From: Selaginella moellendorffii
Taxonomy: Eukaryota; Streptophyta; Lycopodiopsida; Selaginellales; Selaginellaceae
Length of the DNA: 64,000 nt
Direction of reading: 5' to 3'
Assembly: GCF_000143415.4 (NCBI RefSeq)
Contig: NW_003314349.1
Location: forward strand, 750,214-814,213
Every line of letters begins with the position of its first letter. The first letter of the stretch is position 1. A program made the position numbers and the translations under genes. Below, in pieces: positions 21,567 through 32,457 of this stretch. The notes under the pieces are model-generated. The model ran no database searches. It was not told the origin of the DNA and saw only the letters and a list, made by a program, of their open reading frames with translations.

Positions 21567-23893
21567 ATGGCGCCCGAGGGATCGGCTCTAGTCGCAATGT
21601 CGGCCGCGATGTCGTGCGGCCAGCTCCATCGCCTCAAAGGTACGTCACGAATCTCGTTGAGTCGGTCTAGGACGAGAGTAGGCGCGAGCGAAGACTTTCA
21701 TTTCCTTTTTCCGACACCTACATTCGTTTCCATCCGGCTTATGGGAGAGAATTTCGATTCCAGGGATGCAACAAAGGAGGAAACCAGCTGGGAAACAAAT
21801 TCCATTCTTCCATGGCAATGTTTGCTCCAAGAGTTTTCTTCTAGGCAGCAGAGGTCTAGAAGGAAAACTCGTTCTTTGGACGAATCCAAGGCTAAGGCCG
21901 AGCAGGAGAAAAATGGTGACATACTGCTGGGGGACTTCTTCGCCTGGTTCCGAGAGTATAGATCAGTTGGAGAGCGAGAAAAAATCCAACGAGGAGCCTG
22001 CCGTGGAAATCAATTCCAGTAAAGGAACTTCCAGCGATGAAAGCCACTCGTTCACCACTACTGCTAGCGTGGAGGACGACAAACCAAAGTCCTGGTTCGA
22101 CAGGATACCAAAGCGATGGCAGATTGTAGCCTTGTGCTTCTTTGCATTCCTCCTGTGCAACATGGATCGGGTATGGCTTTTGCACTTCCGTTTCTCTTTC
22201 TGGATGGAAACTTAACTGGCTCGCTTGACTAGAAAATCTTTGTGGTGTTATAGGTGAATATGAGCATTGCTATTCTCCCAATGGCTTCCGAGTTCCATTG
22301 GAACTCCACCACAGTCGGTTTAGTGCAATCGTCATTCTTTTGGGGATATCTTCTCACACAGGTACTGTTCTCGAGCGGAGAATAAGTTTTAGAAGTTTGA
22401 CGCTTCTTTCTTGCAGATTGCTGGAGGTGTGTGGGCAGACAGCATTGGAGGGAAGAAAGTTTTAGGATTCGGAGTGATATGGTGGTCAGTAGCAACAGTT
22501 TTGACTCCTCTAGCAGCAAAACTTGGCCTGCCAGTGCTATTCGCGGTCCGAGCTTGCATGGGAATTGGCGAGGTATAATTGGTGAATTTACTTTCTATGC
22601 ACTCTTACGATCCTTCATTTCTATCACAGGGCGTTGCAATGCCTGCAATGAATAATCTTCTCTCTCGTTGGATTCCGGTGACCGAACGCAGTAGATCGCT
22701 TGCCTTGGTGTACAGTGGAATGTATCTTGGATCGGTGACAGGACTTGCGTTTTCTCCCGCCTTGATTCACAAGTATAACTGGCCCTCAGTTTTCTTCACG
22801 TTTGGTTCGTTGGGAGCGGTCTGGTTTACATTCTGGCAGAAAAACGTAAATTTGCTCATGCTTTGCATTACTTCTCATTGTCAGTTTTGTTTTTCAGGCA
22901 TATAGCTCGCCTGCGGAAGATATCACGCTTTCGGAGGAAGAGAAGAATTACATACTCGGAGATAGCGCCCAAGAGAAAGTAGCTATAGGCGAGATACCCT
23001 GGGGTCAGCTTCTATCTGAACCATCTGTGTGGGCGCTAATAGTTTGTCACTTTTGCCACAACTGGGGGACTTTCATTCTCTTGACATGGATGCCGACGTA
23101 CTACAACCAGGTTGACACTTCTCTTGATTTCTAAGTTCATTATGAAAGTATTTGTATGCAGGTTTTGGGATTCAATCTGATGGAATCCGGAATGTTTTCA
23201 GTCCTTCCTTGGTTGACAATGGCGTTGTCCTCTAATCTTGGGGGATGGATAGCTGACAATCTTGTAAAGAGGGGAGTTTCGGTCACACTTGTTCGGAAGG
23301 TATGTTTTAGCTCTTCGTTGTTGGTTAAGCTTGCAGCATTGTTTTACTATGTACAGGTGATGCAATCCATTGGTTTTCTTGGCCCGGCTTTTTTCCTTAC
23401 GCAGCTTAGCCATATCCGTTCGCCTTCTGGTGCTGTTCTGTGTATGATGGCTTCCCAGGTAAAATCCTCTCTATATCTCGCTTTAAGTGGAATTTTGGTT
23501 TGATATCTGGTCTCTTGCAGGGTTTGGATGCTTTCTCGCAGTCGGGATTGTATTCCAACCATCAAGATATTGGCCCTCGCTATGCGGTAATAAACTAGTC
23601 TGGCATATCCTACTTCTGGCCAGAACTGATACTGAGCTTGTAACAGGGAGTATTGCTCGGACTCTCCAATACTGCGGGAGTTCTTGCTGGTGTCATAGGA
23701 ACTGCTGCAACAGGATACATCTTGCAGCATGGTTTACCTCTAGTCTTTGTGCTCTTCCTCGTTTAACTAACTCGTGGTTTTTGTTGTGGGCACAGGGACA
23801 TGGGATGACGTCTTCAAAGTAGCAGTCGCATTGTATTTAGTGGGAACAGTTGTTTGGAACCTTTTCTCAACAGGAGAGCGAGTTATCGACTGA
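21567..23893 (+). CDS. Plastid PHT4-family anion transporter (MFS)
   Basis: Eleven exons close in phase: 21567-21639, 21764-22170, 22254-22361, 22417-22572, 22630-22845, 22898-23110, 23162-23299, 23357-23458, 23521-23586, 23647-23731, 23796-23893, giving 553 aa. The first ~125 residues are Ser/Arg/Lys-rich with few early acidic residues, fitting a chloroplast transit peptide, and an acidic linker follows. The MFS core starts at KRWQIVALCFFAFLLCNMDR and continues NMSIAILPMASEF, the PHT4/SLC17 signature. Motif A is GGVWADSIGGKKVLG. Later blocks are RACMGIGEGVAMPAMNNLLS and SEPSVWALIVCHFCHNWG. About 12 membrane segments are readable. Family members carry phosphate or ascorbate across plastid membranes; sequence alone cannot say which. 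The gene is convergent with the PPR gene, 120 bp away. Confidence 0.93.
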
Positions 23894-24013
23894 CAAAAAA
23901 TGTTTTTCCCGATTAGTAAATCAATAACGTAAATTGCGGGGAGTTTTAATGCGAGTTCTGTCTTATAGAATGCTGGACCGGGCCTGCTGTAAGAAATCCA
24001 GGTACAGAGGTTC

Positions 24014-26071
24014 TTACTTGATCAGCGATAGCTCTCTCACTCTCGTTTGATCTCGCAGTTTGATCAGATGCTTTCTCCACGATCCAACACGAGCTGCTGA
24101 ATTAAGATCGGCATCATCAGTCGAACACATGTTCGCAAGCACAACGTAGAGCGATGGATCGCCAGGATGCAACTCAAGGACACACTGTGCGAGCCGAGCT
24201 CCCCTCTCGACGTCCTTGTGACTCTTGCACGACCCGAGCAAGCACGTCCAGTCCAAGATATTCGGAACAAACGGCATCGTAAAGACGAGCTCCTCCGCCT
24301 CGTGCAGGTACCCGGACCGTCCCAGAAGATCCAGAACGCAGAAGAAATGCTGCTTGGTGGTCTCGAGACCAAAGTCGAGCTTCATCGAAACAAAGCAGCA
24401 CCTTCCATCGTAAACTTTGCCGGCATGGCTGCAAGCGATGATGATCGACACGAAAGAAGATTCATCCGGCTGGTGGAGGGACTTTAAGCTGTCAAACACT
24501 TCTTTAGCGTCGTGGTAATCTCCCCTATGAGCATACGCATGAAGAAGAGTGCTCCACGAAACGATGTCAAGCTCAGGCATGATATTGAGAAGATTCCTAG
24601 CCATTTGGATATGCCCGTTCCTGGTATATGCTGCTAGCATGGCATTGCCGGACACCAAGTTTTGTTCCGGCAAGCTATCAAAAACTGACTTTGCTTCGTT
24701 GAGATGCCCGTCTTGGGCATATGCGAAAAGCATTATCGTTAACGCAACCATGTTTTGCTGCGGCATAGAGTTGAGTATAGTTTTTGTTTCTTCGAGGTGG
24801 CCGCATTGGGCATACGCTGCTAGCATGGAAGTCCACGAGAACAAATCCTTCTGTGGCATCTCCTCAAAGAGGCATTTAGCCGACTCGAGCTGGCCGGTTT
24901 GGCTCAACCCCGCGAGGACTGTGTTGAAAGAGGCTAAGTCCCTGTGAGGCATCGAGAGAAACATCTTCTTGGCGTTGATGGTGAGACCATTCAACACGTA
25001 GCACGACATCATCGCGTTCCAGACCTCGAGATTCTGCTGCGGCACTTGGTGAAACAGGATCTTGGCTGCGTCAACCCGGCCGTGTTGAGCAAAGCCAGTG
25101 AGCAGCGCCGTCCAGGAGAGAAGATTTCTCCGTGGCATTCCGTCGAACATCCGCTTTGCCTCGTCAAGATGCCCGTTTTGGGAATATGCGCTGAGCATCG
25201 CCGTCCACGAGACGAGATCCTGCTGTGGGATGCGACTGAACATCGCTTTTGCTTCATCAAGGCGACCATTCTGTCCGTACGCGGACAGCATCGCCGTCCA
25301 TGACAAAAGATCCTGGTACGGCATCTCTGTAAACATTCGTCTTGATTCCTCCAAATGCCCGTTCTGGGCATATGCTCCAAGCATCGCGGTCCACGACAAA
25401 AGATTCCTCTCAGGCATTTGATCAAAGTAGTACTTGGCTTTCTCAAGATCCCCCTTTTGAGCATATGCCGTTACTAAAGCCGTCCATGTGACAAGATTCC
25501 TCTGTGGCATTTGCTCAAAGACTTGCCTAACCTCGTTAAGATGCCCGCATTGAGCATATGCCGTGAGCATCGCGGACCAGGAGAGCATATTCACCTCTGG
25601 CATTGCGTTAAAGATTCCTCGCGCACCCTCGAGATGCCCGACCTGGGCATATGCCGTTAGCATCGCGTTCCAGGAGACTAGCTCCAAGAGTGGCATTCGA
25701 TCGAATAGCTCCCGCGCCTCATCGAGATGCCCGTTCTGGGCATAGGCGGACACCATCGCATTCCACGCCACCAGCGTTTGATCCGCCATTGCGTCAAAGA
25801 GCCGCTTGGCGTCGTCCAGGAGCCCATTCCTGGAGCACGCCAAGATCATCGCAATCCAGGAAAAGGAGTTCCTTCCGCCAGCGCCAAGCTCCTGAAAGAT
25901 CTGCCGGGCCTCCCTCACACCACCACATTTGCCATACATTTCGATGAGTTTATTATGGAGGAAGGGATCGGAGGAGGATGAGAAGAGTGGGCGCGTGCGG
26001 TCGTGAATCTCTCGTGCCCTAGATAGTGTTCTACATGAATCGATGAGCCTGAGGCATTCGTATCTATCCAT
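24014..26071 (-). CDS. PPR protein built of 31-aa S-type repeats
   Basis: Intronless frame of 685 aa from ATG 26071. The same frame reads 24 nt further upstream without another ATG, so this start is preferred. PPR proteins bind single-stranded organelle RNA, one base per repeat, and guide editing, splicing or processing. After an N-terminal L-like segment (ECLRLIDSCRTLSRAREIH) come about 15 consecutive 31-residue motifs of the form SWTAMLSAYAQNGHLDEAK, then a normal L/S end. An E-like motif (VLELHPGDPSLYVVLANMCS) closes the protein, with no DYW domain. Repeats are near-identical at DNA level with a 93-bp period. The usual PLS alternation is missing in the centre. A plastid or mitochondrial presequence is not obvious. 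Confidence 0.93.
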   Translation of the reverse strand: MDRYECLRLIDSCRTLSRAREIHDRTRPLFSSSSDPFLHNKLIEMYGKCGGVREARQIFQELGAGGRNSFSWIAMILACSRNGLLDDAKRLFDAMADQTLVAWNAMVSAYAQNGHLDEARELFDRMPLLELVSWNAMLTAYAQVGHLEGARGIFNAMPEVNMLSWSAMLTAYAQCGHLNEVRQVFEQMPQRNLVTWTALVTAYAQKGDLEKAKYYFDQMPERNLLSWTAMLGAYAQNGHLEESRRMFTEMPYQDLLSWTAMLSAYGQNGRLDEAKAMFSRIPQQDLVSWTAMLSAYSQNGHLDEAKRMFDGMPRRNLLSWTALLTGFAQHGRVDAAKILFHQVPQQNLEVWNAMMSCYVLNGLTINAKKMFLSMPHRDLASFNTVLAGLSQTGQLESAKCLFEEMPQKDLFSWTSMLAAYAQCGHLEETKTILNSMPQQNMVALTIMLFAYAQDGHLNEAKSVFDSLPEQNLVSGNAMLAAYTRNGHIQMARNLLNIMPELDIVSWSTLLHAYAHRGDYHDAKEVFDSLKSLHQPDESSFVSIIIACSHAGKVYDGRCCFVSMKLDFGLETTKQHFFCVLDLLGRSGYLHEAEELVFTMPFVPNILDWTCLLGSCKSHKDVERGARLAQCVLELHPGDPSLYVVLANMCSTDDADLNSAARVGSWRKHLIKLRDQTRVRELSLIK

Positions 26072-26912
26072 CAAACCATGTTTACTTCGCGCCAAACGTT
26101 CCAGACCGTTATATGATGATATGTGATTTTCTTCAAACTTATAGTAAGGAATTTGCAGCCAATTCCTAATAAAATTGATTGCTAAATTCGTTTAGACGCT
26201 AACGAAGAAGAGCTAATGTTATGGGGAAATGTGAGGCTGTTTGATTTGTTTTTTGTTTTGATTTTAGAGATTTTTATAAACAGAGATTAAAATTGTCTTA
26301 CTGAGGAATTGCCTTCTTGGAATACAAGGACCCTACCAAAGGATTAGTCTTGGTAGTGCCCCAACTTATTGAATTGGCTGCTTGTTATTTGGTGCTCCCT
26401 TTAATTGGTAAAAGTATGGGATTGAGCTATTTATGTTCAACATTGATCATCAAAGGAGATTAATTTTATAGGTCAATTTCAAGAAGATGTTAGAAATGGG
26501 TGTTCATAAAAAATCCCAATGTCCCTAAGCATATAATCTTATATATCATGTGTGTGGATGCTTTCAGAGGTGTGTCAATGCAAGAGAGTACATCATGAGT
26601 TATATATACAAGTGAAGAAAAAAATAAAGAAATTTAGCAAATTCAGTATGACTTCAATATTGGATTCAATAGTGTACTAAAGTTTATATAAAATATGGGA
26701 GATTAGGTCAATAAAAAGAAATTTATCATCTTCAAAAAAGTGTGAGACAATATTTTTTAAACCTCAACTTTTTATGTTTTTGAAATAACGAACTAAGCAA
26801 CAAAGTTAACAAACGTAAGCAAAATTTATTAGTTGAGAACCAAAGAATAACAATCAATATCATTTTCTAAATTTCCAAAAAATCTGCCATACAAGATTTA
26901 TTCTTACTCTAT
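26072..26912. other. AT-rich intergenic DNA
   Basis: PPR 5' leader at the left, germin-like 3' UTR at the right, otherwise AT-rich sequence without recognisable genes. Confidence 0.6.
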
Positions 26913-27554
26913 TTAAGAGAACGTAGCCTTGAGCTGCCGAACCGCGTTCTCATCAATAAAGAAGGTCTTGACGAGCACCTCGTCCAGGATGTCCGATCCA
27001 AACATGGAGCTTGCGATAAGCTGGAAGCCCGGTGACTGCGAATCCAGTGTCACGATGGCCATGGCGGTGGTGTTACCGACGTTGAGCTGCCAGTGGATCA
27101 AACCCCGCGGGAAGATCATCACATCGCCTTTGGAGATGACCCGAGCAAAGAGCTGGTTCTGGGTGGTGACGAATCCGGCGTACAAGCTCCCTTCCACGAC
27201 GTAGATGATCTCCGAGCCTCGCGGATGCGTGTGTGGAGGGATGAGACCGCCGGGAGCAAAGTCGAGCCTGGCAATGGCGAGGCCGAGAGAGTTGAGCCCA
27301 GGAAAATCGTGGACGAAGCCAAACACCGCGTCGGCTCTCGATGGGCCGCTGGTGTTTGCAGAGTTTCGAAGGCCTGAGAAGATGAAATCCTCGGTGGTGG
27401 TGTTGGCTGCTCGCTTGCAAGGGTAGCCATTGAGAGTGAGGTCCTTTGCGAGGTCGGCCACGCAAAAGTCCTGGAGGGGATCGGCGTCGGAGGCTGTGAT
27501 CACCTGGAAGATTGGTGCCGCAATGACGAGAAGTTGGAGGAGTGTGATCATCAT
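26913..27554 (-). CDS. Germin-like protein (secreted cupin)
   Basis: Single-exon frame of 213 aa from ATG 27554, typical germin-like size. A hydrophobic signal peptide (about 1-21, MMITLLQLLVIAAPIFQVITA) precedes DPLQDFCVADL, the standard germin start, and the paired cysteines. Germin box 1 is PPHTHPRGSEIIYVVEG with the two metal-binding His and the Glu. Box 2 is GDVMIFPRGLIHWQLNVG with the third metal His. Such apoplastic manganese cupins act as oxalate oxidase, superoxide dismutase or structural proteins; which applies cannot be told from sequence. The frame reads further upstream, but that part is probably leader containing an intron ending in ccag at about 27571. A TATA-like tttaaata lies near 27665. 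Confidence 0.95.
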   Translation of the reverse strand: MMITLLQLLVIAAPIFQVITASDADPLQDFCVADLAKDLTLNGYPCKRAANTTTEDFIFSGLRNSANTSGPSRADAVFGFVHDFPGLNSLGLAIARLDFAPGGLIPPHTHPRGSEIIYVVEGSLYAGFVTTQNQLFARVISKGDVMIFPRGLIHWQLNVGNTTAMAIVTLDSQSPGFQLIASSMFGSDILDEVLVKTFFIDENAVRQLKATFS

Positions 27555-28102
27555 CGTGTTCTTGAGTGATCCCTGGAACTTGAGAAAACAAACGAGAAAG
27601 CGATGGCTAGGAATTAGAAGAGTGACCTCTTTCTTTCCTTGATTTGTGAGATGGTTGTGAAGGTATTTAAAGGATGAAAAGGCTTGGAGAAGGTTCCATG
27701 AAACACAGCAGTTGCGATGTGACCCGTCACTTTGTGTTGACAATGTGGGAGTTCTTGCTTCGCCCACGTTTTAAATATTTCTCCATTGAAGGTTTCTTGT
27801 ACGCGTCAGTTGACAAAATCTTACTAGAATAACCCACAAGAAATCTAATATCAATAAAAAAAATTAAAATCCTCAAATATGTAATGTAATATTTTTTTTT
27901 AATAATACAATTCTAATTAATTTATGATCATAAGTATACATATAAACCAACTCATGTTACAAATTGCAAAGCCTTAAACAAACTGTAAGATCCTTGTAGC
28001 TTATCAAACTTTGCCTTTTATCCTTTTTACATAAGCTAGAGAAAAATTGTCTGGTGTCCTTTGGTCATGTTTTTGTACACAAAATTCAGTCAGGTTGATC
28101 CG
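27555..28102. other. Germin-like promoter and AT-rich gap
   Basis: Left part is the germin-like gene's leader and promoter, with a tatttaaagg sequence near 27664. The rest is AT-rich and contains the RBOH 3' UTR. No gene recognised. Confidence 0.55.
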
Positions 28103-31100
28103 CTAGAACTTTTCCTTGTGGAAAATGAACTTGGTATTCGATTTCTCCGAGTAAGACCGCGAGAGAAGGTCGAGCTCCTTTCCTGCTGCCGAGTTTCCGC
28201 AGTAAAACACACCTATTCTGGCACCTGGATGAATCGATGCAAGCCTCGCAAACACTTTCCTCCAGTTTGGACGAGCAAAATGCGTTCGAACCTGGGGAAG
28301 AAATCGAAAGAACAAATAAGAAGAAAGAACATTAACTAGAAAGGAACTTACCCGAGTGCCAGAGACAATATCAACACCGCTTCGTGCGTGATGCAACGCT
28401 TGGACCAAACCGATAAGCGTGGAGCGAGCGTCTCCTTCTTCGTAAACACTCGTTAGATAGTTATGCATCTCGATCACGGCCTGCAAAGAAGCACCAAAAC
28501 GATTTGTAAAAGGAGGAGATAGAAATCACAAACGTTTTCCTGACCTTGTGATCAAGCTGAGAGACTTCGTTCATGACTCCCTTGAACCATTCAAAGGAGC
28601 TTTGCTCTCTGGTGACCCAGTAGAAGTAAGCGTTCGTGGGGCCTCTATTTTTCTTGGCTTTTTTTCTGGCAGCATCGAACATCTTGCTGAATGGACTTTG
28701 AGATCCCTGGAAGATAATGTGTGTAAGTTCATTGCTTCTGGAGGAAAAAAGAAAAGAAGATAAAATACTTACAGGAAGCTGCTCGGCTGACTTTAAATGA
28801 TTCAACATGTCTCTCAGGATGCTTATAAATGGTGTTGCTCCAATTCCAAGTCCCACCAGCAATAGGATATCGTACTTTTTGAAATCCTGGGATGGTGCTC
28901 CATATGGTCCATCAACACAGAGCTTGGGATATCTACACGAGACAAAGATTAAAAAAAAGGAAAACACTTTAGAGATCATACGAAAAGCTAAGAAAACTTA
29001 CTTGAGCTGCTCGTTTGGCTGATCTACAACCTGCAAGAAAAGCACTTAAGCCCTGAAATCTTTCTCCCGGAAAACTTACTTGAGAAAAGATCTTCATTAG
29101 CTCTTGCGTCCAATCCCCGAGGCTGCGTATGTGTACACTTACATATTCATCTCCCGGTGCCGAAGTTATGGAGAATGGATGCCTGTAACACAGACAAATC
29201 CTTAAGAAGCGAACCACACATACACAAATCTAGCTTACCATTCGAAAGGCGACACTGCGGGGCATTGCAAGAAGAGATACATTCCACTTTGATATCTAAA
29301 ACCCGGAGGCTTAGTCATGTATAAAGCAAGAACGTTTCCTGAATAAATGGATGCCTGAAAGATCGCAAATCGTGAGCAAAACTGGACAAAAATTCCATCT
29401 TTGTTTACCTTTACAATGCTAACTTTGTAAGTACAAGCTCTCAGCGTTCGTAGAGTCCTCTCGCCAGTGTACAAGAGCGCGGGTATAGCTATATACATCC
29501 AAGCCTGTGAAGGAAAAGCTTTAGAACAACGAGACACAAAGAAGAAAATAAAAGTGATTTACCGTTTTTTCTCTCCAGTCCCGAGCGAGGAACAAGAAAA
29601 AGGAGTGAACGATGAGAAGACCGTAGACGAGGACGAACAAGTGGTGCGAGTACCAAAAGGCATTGAAGCCCGTCAACCTGTGGAATGGCCAGTGGAGCTT
29701 GACGAGATTTCTCCTGGACCAGTGCGTGGCCAGCAAAAACGCGATGATCATGAGCAGCACCATGATAATCCCGGTCATTCCCTCGATCGAAAGCACCAAA
29801 TCCAGGTACGTCGGCTGGGCAAACTTGAAGTTCACGCCTAGTGTCTGTATGAACTTGATGTAGTCCGCGCTGGAAATCCGGTAAAAATCGCAGGTTAAGT
29901 GAACTCCCCCGTGGAGGAAAACTCCAATCACGATTGCTGCTGCAACCAGCTGATCTCCAGAAAAAAAGAAGAAGAAGAAGAAACATGTAAGAAGCTCAGA
30001 TTCTTCAATGCAAAAAAGACGACAATGGCGATGACGATGAAGCAACGAAAAGTATAAAGAAAGGCATATACAACAAAGCACCCATTACCCAAGCCAAGTA
30101 CCAGAGACGGTCGAAACAATACTTTAGCTTTCCACTGTCAGGATCACACGAAGAACAATCAATCAGTCAAGGGAGAACATTATGATCAACTGGTTGATTG
30201 AAACTAGAGAAAATAAAAGCATAAAGGCACAAGGGAAAGAAACACCAGGGACCAGCAAGCAACAGGCAGCCAGCTGGAGAGAATCAACCAGAAGAGTGAA
30301 AACAAAAAGCCAGGGAGTAGTGAAAAAAAATTCATGGCAGTAGCACAGTGAAGATTTAGCGAAGAACTTGTACGAAGAAATTGTAACAAAAAAACTCAAA
30401 CCACTGCAAAAGATGGACGCAGCGAAGCAGCAGGAACAAAAGGAGAGACGCATCGCGGTGACGAAGAACCAAACAAAAAACAGGCAGCCATGGAAGAAAA
30501 ACTTGGCTTACATGATCAGGGAGATGTGCGTGGGAGTAACTCAGTTAGCAGCGTTCGCGAAGGAGAAAGACAAAAAAACTTTGCAGAAGACAAGGAGGGA
30601 AAACAAAGTTGCAAAACATTAATCCAATCCAGCCAGCAAAAATGTGAATCAAGAACAAAAACGTGATGGAGAGAACCAGAAAACAAAATATGATCCATCT
30701 AGACAAGAGTGCAGCACAGAGAAAGAATTCTCACACAAAAACACTGCAAACCCAAGGAAAAACTGGTAGAACGAGAAAGAACAAAAAAAAAAAGAGCCCA
30801 AAGAAGAAGCAAAAAAAAGAGAGAGAAAAGCTAGTAGGACAAACATGCTCAGCTATGGCGAAGATCAAAGAAGCAAAAGAGAAGAGAGAAGACTAACCTT
30901 GTGAAAGTTGATGTTATCGTCAAAGGGAACGATGGTGGCGAGCGCGGTGGATCTGAGCCAAGTGATGGTATTCCGGCAAACCGGGAGAAGGATGAGCGCC
31001 ATGTTGAGCTTGAGCGTCTCGGCGGCGCCCTTGGCAGTGCACAGGCAGTAGCCCATCACTGGAAACCCCGAGCGGTAGCTATACTGGATGAACTTCCAGC

Positions 31101-32023
31101 TAAAGAGCACCGCCATCACCGCGAACCACAGCGCGATCATCCACACGCGCTGCCAGTCGTCCAGGAGCACCACCCTCGCGCGCCGCCGCAGCGATTCCAT
31201 CCTCCCGATAGCGCTCTTGGGCAGCGTCGCCGAGGAGCTTATCATCTGGCTCTGGTGGTCGCAGGCGCTGGGGCTTCGCAGCAGTCCCTCGAGCTGGAGC
31301 AACTGGAGATCCAAGAGATTCACGTAAGCTTGGATGGGTGAAAGAGTGATGATCTTACGCCAATGTAGCCGTTCTTCTCGCGATCAAGCTCCTCCATGAT
31401 GAGTGCCGCGTACTCCTCCGCCTGCTCCTCGAGGATCGAGAGCCGATTCGCGGACGCACTGAGCAAGATCACCTGGAATCACTCGCTCAGTCCAAGATAC
31501 CCAGACACGGCATTTGCTGGGATAGAAAGGTTCTTACCTCTTTTACCTCGTCCTCGAAGATTCGCCCGTCCAGATCCTTGTCGCAGCTGCGTGGCAGCAC
31601 GATCGCATCAGCGACAGGAAGAAATCGCAAGAAATCAGCGCCTTACAGGTCGAAGAAGATGCGCATTCGCGAATCGAAGCGCTTGTCCGTCATGTCGAGC
31701 CAGTAATCGCTCAGCTCTTCTCGCCCAATGCTCGTCAATCCCTCCTTGCCTCGCCGCCGCGACAATGCATCGAAGAGCTGCCCGGCAAACTCCTTGGTTT
31801 TCATCCCTGGAGCGAGCGCGCGATCAGAGAGTTTCCAGCCAAGAACAGAGAGAACTCACCGATGCACGCCCCAAAATCCGATCTCGCCAGCCTCCCATCG
31901 GGCCTGCCAGCGCTAAGCTTCCGGAATCGCGCATCCACCGTCTCCCAATTCGTGTCGCGGTTGGACTTGTCGATGAAGCGAAGCCCCTCGATCGCGCGAC
32001 TGGTTGTGGCGATCGCGGGTGGA

Positions 32024-32055
<32 letters not shown>

Positions 32056-32457
32056 TGGGGGCTCTCGATCGGGCGAGAAATCCACTGGCATGATCCGCGC
32101 GTCATGCTTCCCCTTGGAATTGGATGGCGGCAGTGGCGCTGCTGCTCTCACCGGGATGGTGATCGCGACGCCGCCTCCTCCCTGGCGATTTTGCGCGGTG
32201 GTAGCGGTGGTGGTACTATCGTCGATGATGATCCTCGAGGAGATTGTCGTGGGCGATGGATCAACGACTGGAGAAACGCTCCTCAGCGTTACAGAGTCCC
32301 TGTGAACATCCAGAGTCACTTCCAAAACTATGTGATCCTGGTGATGATGTTCCACCAGCTGTTGGCGATGACGATCCTGCCCATGATGATCATGGCGATC
32401 CACATTCGTGCTACTGCCAGTGCGACCCATCTGTTCTTCGCCGTCGCGAACCGGCAT
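28103..32457 (-). CDS. Respiratory burst oxidase homolog (NADPH oxidase)
   Basis: RBOH proteins sit in the plasma membrane and pass electrons from cytosolic NADPH through FAD and two hemes to apoplastic O2, making superoxide. Fourteen exons close in phase: 32457-31860, 31806-31647, 31586-31538, 31472-31359, 31302-30898, 29949-29563, 29504-29409, 29354-29239, 29182-29080, 29030-29002, 28932-28773, 28706-28545, 28480-28352, 28291-28103, giving 898 aa. An N-terminal regulatory part includes a run of about 12 Ala. EF-hands are at about 253-266 ([13 protein letters not shown]) and 301-308 (DREKNGYI). The ferric-reductase core carries heme His in [15 protein letters not shown] and WYSHHLFV. The FAD site is HPFSITSAP (about 643), and the NADPH sites are [15 protein letters not shown] and [17 protein letters not shown] 32457 was chosen because the upstream codons are leader. 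Confidence 0.95.
32022..32057. repeat. (CCG)n trinucleotide run in RBOH exon 1
   Basis: About 12 ccgccg units on the plus strand, read in the RBOH frame as a poly-alanine tract. It is likely length-variable and lies in the unconserved N-terminal region before the EF-hands. Confidence 0.9.
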
